Shown: one piece after another, positions 42,810 through 49,023 of the stretch
How the letters are laid out: the number at the start of each line of letters is the position of its first letter
Position numbering within the stretch: the stretch's first letter is position 1
Assembly: GCA_051891935.1 (NCBI GenBank)
Contig: JBJFFR010000183.1
Span: forward strand, 1-64,000
Source of the DNA: UMGS363 sp051891935
Lineage (GTDB): Bacteria; Bacillota; Clostridia; Oscillospirales; Ruminococcaceae
Direction: 5' to 3'
Length of the DNA: 64,000 bases
Notes under the pieces: generated by a model
Told to the model about the DNA's origin: nothing
The model's database searches: none
The model's input: the letters and a program-made list of their open reading frames with translations, nothing else
Program-made: the position numbers and the translations under genes

Positions 42810-43253
42810 TCACCTTTTTGTCCGTTTGTGATAGCTGTTGTAATCAAATTTGATGCGTTCGCATACAACATCGACAAGCTCCTGCGTGTCGGTGAGTACG
42901 GTGTCGGCAAAATCACGGGTGATATTTGCAGGAATGTCGGCAGGATAGCGTGTTTCAATATAGAAACGGTTGAGCTGTGTGCTTTTTTCTATCCAGTCGG
43001 TGAATTCGCTGTCGAGCATAGCCGCCTGCTTGCAGAGCCATGTCAGGTTGTGACCGTCAAAAAGACGATGCGACTTATAAAGCAGGAATGCTTTGAGCGA
43101 TTTTTCCATAGCCTGCTGGCAGTGGAAAACCACCTGTTCGTATAACCTTTTGTCATCAATAAGAACCTTTGCCGAGAGCAGATCCTGATAAGCGTGGTAA
43201 AGCCAATCGTAATAACGCTTGCTGTCGGTTTTATGACTGTTGTTTCTGCTCAT
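42810..43253 (-). CDS. HEPN-domain protein
   Basis: 147 residues, all-helical. The pattern WLYHAYQDLLSAKVLI, VVFHCQQAMEKSLKAFLLYK, HNLTWLCKQA, NRFYIETRYP fits the HEPN family of PF05168 type. HEPN proteins paired with MNT-type nucleotidyltransferases form toxin-antitoxin systems in which HEPN is the RNase or a regulated partner. The classic C-terminal RX4-6H motif is not seen, so RNase activity is doubtful. The start overlaps the upstream MNT-like gene by 23 bases; GGGAG lies nine bases before the ATG. Confidence 0.85.
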   Translation of the reverse strand: MSRNNSHKTDSKRYYDWLYHAYQDLLSAKVLIDDKRLYEQVVFHCQQAMEKSLKAFLLYKSHRLFDGHNLTWLCKQAAMLDSEFTDWIEKSTQLNRFYIETRYPADIPANITRDFADTVLTDTQELVDVVCERIKFDYNSYHKRTKR

Positions 43254-43557
43254 AAAGCTTTACTCCCTCATTATCTATACGCGAAGCGAATGTGCAGTCA
43301 TCGTCAAGGCATTCGTTCCATTCAGTGATACAGTAAATGATAACATCGCAGGGCACGGGGCAGTCGGTCTTGATAAGAATCTCACTTTCAAGTGCGTTTT
43401 CGTTATAGGTGTCGGCAACGACAGCGCATATCTTGAATGAGGTAAGCTCCCCCGATGAATTTTGCTTGCTCGAAACGAGGAAGATCTGGAACGGATCGCA
43501 GATCTTTACGATATCGTCGGACATTTTTCTGATGATCGGATCATTGATATCTTTCAT
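43231..43557 (-). CDS. Degenerate MNT-like nucleotidyltransferase-fold protein
   Basis: 108 residues from the ATG at 43557 (AGAAGG upstream). Its place directly before a HEPN gene and the pattern DPFQIFLVSSKQNSSGELTSFKICAVVAD match the MNT fold (usually GSxxxG and DxD), but the GS motif has become VSSKQNSSG and the catalytic aspartates are missing. It is therefore probably not an active nucleotidyltransferase and may act as a binding-only antitoxin or regulator. Assignment rests on context plus weak similarity. Confidence 0.65.
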   Translation of the reverse strand: MKDINDPIIRKMSDDIVKICDPFQIFLVSSKQNSSGELTSFKICAVVADTYNENALESEILIKTDCPVPCDVIIYCITEWNECLDDDCTFASRIDNEGVKLYEQKQQS

Positions 43558-43587
43558 TTTAACACCTTCTTTTATTATATTAATAAT

Positions 43588-43616
43588 ATTATACAACAAT
43601 ATTAACAATAAGTCAA
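43588..43616 (-). promoter_or_regulatory. Promoter of the MNT-HEPN-zinc-ribbon cassette
   Basis: On the minus strand: TTGACT (43611-43616), 17-bp spacer, TATAAT (43588-43593), about 30 bp before the first ATG. Confidence 0.8.
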
Positions 43617-43659
43617 GTTAATTCAAAATTAATTCTATGAAAAAGAAACAAAATTAATT

Positions 43660-43863
43660 TAATGCTTAATTCGTAATGCGTAATGCGTAATTAGCTTCGC
43701 TTATCTGTCAGAGGTGCACTGTTTAAAGCTTATTGAAATAAAAACTAAAGGTGCTGTCACGAAAATCAAAATCGTGACAGCACCTTTGTTTATCCCACAA
43801 ATTATATCGTAAATGAACAGCGCAACAAATAATTACGCATTACGCATTACGAATTATGCATTA
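43660..43863. repeat. Heptamer-ended palindromic element, copy 2 (inverse)
   Basis: 204 bp, inverse orientation of 28030-28243. The central stem AAAGGTGCTGTCACGA (43747-43762)/TCGTGACAGCACCTTT (43772-43787) keeps pairing with a G-C to T-A swap relative to copy 1. Its right end supplies the TAA stop of fabV. Confidence 0.88.
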
Positions 43864-45039
43864 TTGCAGGCTTTCTATCGGCATAACGGGGTCAACATCG
43901 GCGTCGTAGTCTATGCCGTCTACATCAAAGCCGAAAAGCTCGGAAAAGTCGTGCTGATAGCCTGCGATATCTGCGCAGCTGTTGATATTTTCCGTGGAGA
44001 TCTCATCCCAGAGCTTTGATACCTTTTCCTGGATATCGGGGAGCATTTCAAGATCGTCCATGCGGATCCTGTTCTCGTCATCGGTCGGAACGGGCTTGCC
44101 GCTGTAAAGCTTCTGTGCGAAGAGTCGCTGCATCTGCTCGATACAGCCTTCGTGGTTTCCCGATTCCTTCATTACCTTAAAGAGGATAGAGATATAGAGC
44201 GGAACTATCGGGATAGCGGAGCTTGACTGTGTAACGAGAGCCTTGTTTACGGAAACATAAGCCTTCACGCTTGTAACGTTGTTGATCATTCCTGCTGTTG
44301 CGGCGAGGTGAGCCTTCGCCCTGCCGATAGAGCCGTCGTAATACATCGGATGTGTAAGCTCGGGTCCGATATAGGAGTAAGCGATCGTCATTGCGTCATC
44401 GGTAAGCACCTGTTCACGCTCCATCTGCTGTATCCAGTCGAACCAGTCTTCGCCGCCCATTACCTTAACGGTGTTGTCGATCTCTTCTTCTGTCGCAGGG
44501 TCAAGAGTGATATCGGAAACGGTCATATTTCGCATATCAATTGTCTTGTTGGTGTAGCTGCTCGAGGTCGTCTTGAGCACGGAGGAAACTGTTGTACCGT
44601 CTGCGAGCGTTCTTCTCGGAGCGGCAAGACTGTAGACAACGAGGTCGACTTTGCCGAGGTCTTTCTTGATAAGGGCGATAACTTCATCCTTGACAGCCTG
44701 TGAGAAAGCATCGCCGTTTATCGTCTTGGCATAAAGCCCCTCTTCGTGAGCAAAATGTTCAAAAGCGGCGGTGTTGTACCAGCCTGCGGAGCCTGTTTTG
44801 CTTTCTGTGCCGGGCTTGTCAAAGATAACGCCGATAGTTGCGGCATGGCAGGAAAATGCAGCGGAGATCCTTGAAGCAAGTCCGTAGCCCATTGACGAGC
44901 CGATAACGAGCACCTTCTTTGCGCCTTCGACGGCAGGCTGCGACTTTACATAGTCGATCTGTGCCTTTACTGCGGCTTTGCAGCCTTCGGGATGTGCGGT
45001 TGTGCATATAAATCCTCTTATTTTAGGTTTTACTATCAT
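43861..45039 (-). CDS. fabV: Trans-2-enoyl-ACP/CoA reductase, FabV/TER family
   Basis: 392 residues, normal FabV length. N-terminal pattern RGFICTTAHPEGC, NAD(H)-binding motif VLVIGSSMGYGLASRI, and the catalytic YX8K (YYDGSIGRAK) with SYIGPELTHP before it. It reduces the enoyl double bond with NADH, in fatty-acid synthesis or in crotonyl-CoA reduction on the butyrate route. Which role applies cannot be decided here, since no fab or butyrate genes are adjacent. AAAGGAG precedes the ATG. Its stop codon lies in the heptamer element. Confidence 0.95.
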   Translation of the reverse strand: MIVKPKIRGFICTTAHPEGCKAAVKAQIDYVKSQPAVEGAKKVLVIGSSMGYGLASRISAAFSCHAATIGVIFDKPGTESKTGSAGWYNTAAFEHFAHEEGLYAKTINGDAFSQAVKDEVIALIKKDLGKVDLVVYSLAAPRRTLADGTTVSSVLKTTSSSYTNKTIDMRNMTVSDITLDPATEEEIDNTVKVMGGEDWFDWIQQMEREQVLTDDAMTIAYSYIGPELTHPMYYDGSIGRAKAHLAATAGMINNVTSVKAYVSVNKALVTQSSSAIPIVPLYISILFKVMKESGNHEGCIEQMQRLFAQKLYSGKPVPTDDENRIRMDDLEMLPDIQEKVSKLWDEISTENINSCADIAGYQHDFSELFGFDVDGIDYDADVDPVMPIESLQ

Positions 45040-45070
45040 AAAAGTTCTCCTTTACGGTCAGATTATAAAA

Positions 45071-45282
45071 GGGGTTCTCTAAAAACCGAGACTAAGCAAT
45101 ACTTCGTATTGCTCGCAAATTTTCGTCAGTGACTTTGCACAGCTTCAAGGCAACAAACCGCAGTAAATACTAAAGAAACGCTGATAGATCAGCTTATTCT
45201 TGATGTATTGCAAGGTTTGTTAACGCAGAAGATGGGCAAAGTCATAGAAAATTTGCCGAGAAGGAGGTTTTTAGAGGTTCCC
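45071..45282. repeat. MITE-like element, GGGAACC family, copy 2 (inverse)
   Basis: 212 bp, ends GGGGTTCTCTAAAAACC (45071-45087) and GGTTTTTAGAGGTTCCC (45266-45282), flanked by AAAA on both sides. It lies between the divergent fabV and glgB genes. Confidence 0.88.
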
Positions 45283-45425
45283 AAAATATAATTATATTGT
45301 AGCATTTTTTTACATCAAAATCAAGGCTGTTTTTGTATTTTCGTCGGATAAAGGCTTTATTTTTTGAAAAAATTGACCCGGTTCGAATTTTATTGTAATT
45401 TGTTGTGAATTTACACAAAAAACAC

Positions 45426-45454
45426 TTGAAAATATGCTTTGAATATGGTATAAT
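45426..45454 (+). promoter_or_regulatory. glgB promoter
   Basis: TTGAAA (45426-45431), 17-bp spacer, TATAAT (45449-45454), 56 bp before the ATG. Confidence 0.82.
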
Positions 45455-45510
45455 ATTGTAAATTATGTTTGAAGACGGCGAAAGCTGATATTTATAAAAG
45501 GAGACCGCTT

Positions 45511-47370
45511 ATGATTTTACAGGATTTTTATGACGGCAGAGCTTTTGATGCTTATACATATTTCGGCGCACACGTTGAAGAGGGGGGAGTAATGTTCCGC
45601 ACCTATGCGCCCAACGCACGAGCTATCGAGGTGATCGGCGAGTTCAACGGGTGGTACGGTCAGTATATGAACAAAGAGGGCACGGGCGGCGTATTTTCGC
45701 TGTTTGTTTCCAATGCGCATACAGGGCAGATGTACAAATACCGTATTCACGGCGCAGGCGGAGAAACGGTCGACAAGTGTGATCCCTTCGGCTTTGCGAT
45801 GGAGCTTCGCCCGAACTCCGCTTCCTATATCACCGATCTGAAAAGCTTCAAATTCAGCGATGAAAACTGGCTTGCTTCGAGGGGCGATACCTACAACAAG
45901 CCGATAAACATCTACGAGATACATTTGGGTTCATGGAAGATGAAGCTGACCGATGCGGAGGGTATCGGAGAGAACTTTGACAGCAGCATACCTGTAGAGA
46001 AGCGCTGGTACAACTACCGTGAGCTTGCGCCGATGCTTATCAAGTATCTTAAAGAGAATAATTATACCCATGTTGAAGTGATGCCGCTTTCCGAGCATCC
46101 TGCCGATATATCGTGGGGATATCAGGTAACGGGCTTTTTTGCGCCGACTTCACGCTACGGCACTCCCGATGACCTTAAATATTTCATAAATGAATGTCAT
46201 AATGCAGGTATCGGCGTTATAACCGATTTTGTGCCCGTTCACATGGCAACGGACTGGTATGCGCTTTCAAAGTATGACGGAACTGCGCTTTATGAATATC
46301 CGAACACGGGTGCAGGCGCAAGCGAATGGGGAACCTATAATTTCAACTACTTCCGAGGTGAGTCGAGAAGCTTTATGCAGTCTGCGGCAAACTACTGGCT
46401 TGAGGAGTTCCACTTTGACGGAATAAGAATGGACGCTATCAGCAACATTATCTACTGGCAGGGTGACGCAAACCGAGGCGTGAACAACGGCGCAGTACAG
46501 TTCATCCGCAGCATGAACAGCGGTCTGCATCATCTTCATCCGACAGCGCTGCTCATGGCGGAGGATTCGACCAACTACCTTAAAGTTACGGCGCCCTGCG
46601 AATATGACGGGCTCGGTTTCGACTACAAGTGGGATATGGGTTGGATGAACGACACGCTCGATTTCTTCCGCACGCCGCCGTCCGAACGTCCGAAGCATTA
46701 TCACAAGATAACCTTCTCGATGCAGTATTTCTACAACGAGCTTTATATCCTGCCCTTCTCGCACGATGAAAATGTTCACGGCAAGGCTACGATCGTTCAG
46801 AAGATGTGGGGAAACTACGATAACAAGTTTCCGCAGGCAAGGGCGCTTTATGCTTATATGTACACACATCCCGGAAAGAAGCTCAACTTTATGGGCGGAG
46901 AGTTCGGACAGTTCAGGGAATGGTCGGAGGAACGCCAGCAGGACTGGTTCATGAAGAGTTATCCGCTGCATGATTCGCTTGCACGGTTTATTTCCGATCT
47001 TTCAAGGCTTTATGCGGAAAATCCTGCGCTCCACAACGGCGAATACAACAGCGGCTGTTTCAAATGGCTCGAAGCGGACGCCTGCGAGGACTGTGTATAT
47101 GTTTACAAGCGCATGGCTGCGAACAGGGCGGTGCTTGTTGTGCTCAATCTTTCGGATAAGAAATATGAGAATTACACGATAGGCGTTGACGAAAAGGCTT
47201 GCTTCCGTGAGATACTTTACAGCGACAGCGACATTTACAGCGGAAGCACACCAACGGTCAAAAAGCCGTCCATAATCTCGGAGGAAAAGCCCTACAAGCA
47301 GCACAAATTCTCGTTCAAGGACGAATTTGCGCCGTTTTCGGCAAAGATCTACGAGATCGAAGATAATTAA
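45511..47370 (+). CDS. glgB: 1,4-alpha-glucan branching enzyme
   Basis: 619 residues. An N-terminal CBM48 domain (TYAPNARAIEVIGEFNGW), then a GH13 barrel with the catalytic Asp in FDGIRMDAISNIIYW, the acid Glu in LLMAEDST and the transition-state Asp in PFSHDENVHGK, and a C-terminal beta domain. It makes alpha-1,6 branches in glycogen. The ATG at 45511 follows AAAAGGAG; a TTG at 45469 would add 14 residues. No other glycogen gene is near, and no terminator is obvious after it. Confidence 0.96.
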   Translation: MILQDFYDGRAFDAYTYFGAHVEEGGVMFRTYAPNARAIEVIGEFNGWYGQYMNKEGTGGVFSLFVSNAHTGQMYKYRIHGAGGETVDKCDPFGFAMELRPNSASYITDLKSFKFSDENWLASRGDTYNKPINIYEIHLGSWKMKLTDAEGIGENFDSSIPVEKRWYNYRELAPMLIKYLKENNYTHVEVMPLSEHPADISWGYQVTGFFAPTSRYGTPDDLKYFINECHNAGIGVITDFVPVHMATDWYALSKYDGTALYEYPNTGAGASEWGTYNFNYFRGESRSFMQSAANYWLEEFHFDGIRMDAISNIIYWQGDANRGVNNGAVQFIRSMNSGLHHLHPTALLMAEDSTNYLKVTAPCEYDGLGFDYKWDMGWMNDTLDFFRTPPSERPKHYHKITFSMQYFYNELYILPFSHDENVHGKATIVQKMWGNYDNKFPQARALYAYMYTHPGKKLNFMGGEFGQFREWSEERQQDWFMKSYPLHDSLARFISDLSRLYAENPALHNGEYNSGCFKWLEADACEDCVYVYKRMAANRAVLVVLNLSDKKYENYTIGVDEKACFREILYSDSDIYSGSTPTVKKPSIISEEKPYKQHKFSFKDEFAPFSAKIYEIEDN

Positions 47371-47623
47371 ATTAAAATAGGGGTAAAGGTGAGATTACAT
47401 TCAGTATTCCTTGCCGGTTTTATATATGTGGAAAACATGGGGTACGATTTTACGCACTTTTACACACTTTCCACCCAGTTTTCCACCGTATATAAACAGT
47501 TTTCACTATTTTCCACCGAGTTTTCCACATAAAAGTGAGGAAAACTTTAATACTGCTTGTATATTGACCTTAACAAACGTCAAAAATACCTTTGAAAATT
47601 CAACTTGAACGGAGCTTAAAGCT
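47371..47623 (+). other. Gap with a cluster of TTTTCCAC boxes
   Basis: No gene. Four copies of TTTCCACC or TTTTCCACA lie in one direction (47468-47475, 47479-47487, 47509-47517, 47521-47529) and one inverse copy at 47428-47436. They are one or two changes from the DnaA box TTATCCACA. No clear terminator or promoter was found. Confidence 0.5.
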
Positions 47624-47893
47624 ATGATAAAAGGTGTAAACAGACGTATTGTTGAGATAAGCGGAATGAAGAACGATTATTTTGAAAAGGCTGTGCTTTA
47701 TATCCGACCCGAAAAAAGCGCGGAACCGCTCGGCAGGCTGGAGCTTGAAGCGAGAAGCACGGTCGCAATGCTTTCGCCGAAAGAGGAAAAGCCTCCGAAG
47801 GCACATATCATAGCCGATCTTACGCTGCGTTTGCTGGCAGTGTCGCTGGGTTTGTTTTCGATAGCGTTGACGGTATATCTTTTTAATGCGTAA
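47624..47893 (+). CDS. Small tail-anchored membrane protein, unknown
   Basis: 89 residues. A soluble N-terminal part with a short beta-rich pattern (GVNRRIVEISGMKNDYFEKAVLYIRPE) and a single hydrophobic segment at the C-terminus (about 66-87), so probably membrane-anchored by its tail. The last residues and the TAA stop come from a TAATGCG array (half of the heptamer-ended element, 47884-47932). No family recognised. GGAGC precedes the ATG. Confidence 0.7.
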   Translation: MIKGVNRRIVEISGMKNDYFEKAVLYIRPEKSAEPLGRLELEARSTVAMLSPKEEKPPKAHIIADLTLRLLAVSLGLFSIALTVYLFNA

Positions 47894-47932
47894 TTCGTAA
47901 TGCGTAATTATTTGTTGCGCTGTTAATTTATG
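47884..47932. repeat. Half copy of the heptamer-ended element
   Basis: TAATGCG-TAATTCG-TAATGCG-TAATTA followed by TTTGTTGCGCTGTTAATTTA, the same sequence that begins copy 1 at 28030; the other half is missing. Confidence 0.85.
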
Positions 47933-47941
47933 ATATTTTTT

Positions 47942-47977
47942 TCCCGAAAAGACTAATTGTTTTTTCGGGATTTTTTG
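47942..47977 (+). terminator. Terminator before rlmB
   Basis: Perfect 9-bp stem TCCCGAAAA/TTTTCGGGA (47942-47950/47962-47970) followed by six Ts. Confidence 0.88.
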
Positions 47978-48006
47978 TTGCAATTTATGATGAAATATGC
48001 TATAAT
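47978..48006 (+). promoter_or_regulatory. rlmB promoter
   Basis: TTGCAA (47978-47983), 17-bp spacer, TATAAT (48001-48006), starting right at the end of the terminator T run. Confidence 0.8.
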
Positions 48007-48087
48007 ATTAAAGATAATATTATAATCGGGCAAACTATGCAATTTTACATTTATTTTTATATATTTTACCGATATCAAGGAGAAATT

Positions 48088-49002
48088 ATGGCTTATAATA
48101 ACAATAAAGGAGCGGCGCCAAATAAGCGCGGCTCGGATAACAGAGGTTTTCGGAACGACCGCAGCTCACGTTCAGGGGGCAGAAACGGCGGCTATCGTGA
48201 AAGACGTTCTTCGGAGGACGAGCAGTTCAGAGGCGAGCGTGAAGAAAGCGTCGGACGTGATGATGACAACGGCGGTCTTATAATAGGAAGAAATCCCGTT
48301 ATCGAGGCTCTGAAGTCGGGCAGGCAGATCGATACCGTTTATGTTGACAGCGACAGCGGCGGAAGCATCGGTCTTATCTGCAAAATGGCAAAGGAGAGAG
48401 ATATCGTTGTCAAGCAGGTAAGTCCGCAGAAGCTTGATTCAATGTCGGATGGGAAATCTCACCAGGGCGTTATCGCTTCGGGAGCTTGTGCCGAATATTC
48501 GAGCGTTGAGGAGATACTTGAAAGGGCAAAGAGCAAGGGCACCGATCCGTTCATCATAATCTGTGATGAGATCGAGGATCCGCACAATCTCGGTGCGATA
48601 ATCCGTACAGCCGAGGCTGCGGGAGCAGACGGCATCATTATCCCGAAGAGAAGGAGCGCTTCGCTCAATCAGACGGTCTACAAGACCTCGGCAGGTGCGG
48701 CAAGCTATGTTCCCGTTGCAAGGGTGTCAAATCTTGCTGCGGCGATGGATGAGCTTAAAGAAAACGGAGTATGGATATACGGCACGGACGCTTCGGGCGA
48801 GGATTACACAAAGGTAGATACGAGCGGTCCATGCGCTATCGTTATAGGCTCGGAGGGCTTCGGAATGGGAAGGCTCACGAGGGAAAAATGTGATTTTCTG
48901 TTAAAGCTTCCGATGTTCGGGCAGGTCAATTCGCTCAACGCTTCGGTCGCTGCAGGAATTTTTATGTATGAAACGGTCCGCAGAAGAGGACTTAAAAAAT
49001 AA
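48088..49002 (+). CDS. rlmB: 23S rRNA 2'-O-methyltransferase, RlmB/TrmH type
   Basis: 304 residues. A basic, Arg/Gly-rich low-complexity N-terminus (about 1-65) precedes the SpoU substrate-binding domain (IIGRNPVIEALKSGRQIDTVYVD) and the SPOUT knot with its three motifs (DEIEDPHNLGAIIRTAEAAG; IVIGSEGFGMG; LPMFGQVNSLNASVAAGIFMYE). It methylates a ribose in rRNA. The ATG at 48088 follows AAGGAG; the 17-residue upstream extension is hydrophobic and unlikely. A gene with a TTG start follows 21 bp later. Confidence 0.93.
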   Translation: MAYNNNKGAAPNKRGSDNRGFRNDRSSRSGGRNGGYRERRSSEDEQFRGEREESVGRDDDNGGLIIGRNPVIEALKSGRQIDTVYVDSDSGGSIGLICKMAKERDIVVKQVSPQKLDSMSDGKSHQGVIASGACAEYSSVEEILERAKSKGTDPFIIICDEIEDPHNLGAIIRTAEAAGADGIIIPKRRSASLNQTVYKTSAGAASYVPVARVSNLAAAMDELKENGVWIYGTDASGEDYTKVDTSGPCAIVIGSEGFGMGRLTREKCDFLLKLPMFGQVNSLNASVAAGIFMYETVRRRGLKK

Positions 49003-49023
49003 CCGGTTTGGGGGTGAAGAATT

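Noticed and set aside
47428..47530. Possible replication origin
   Set aside because: Boxes are imperfect and dnaA, dnaN or similar origin neighbours are absent.
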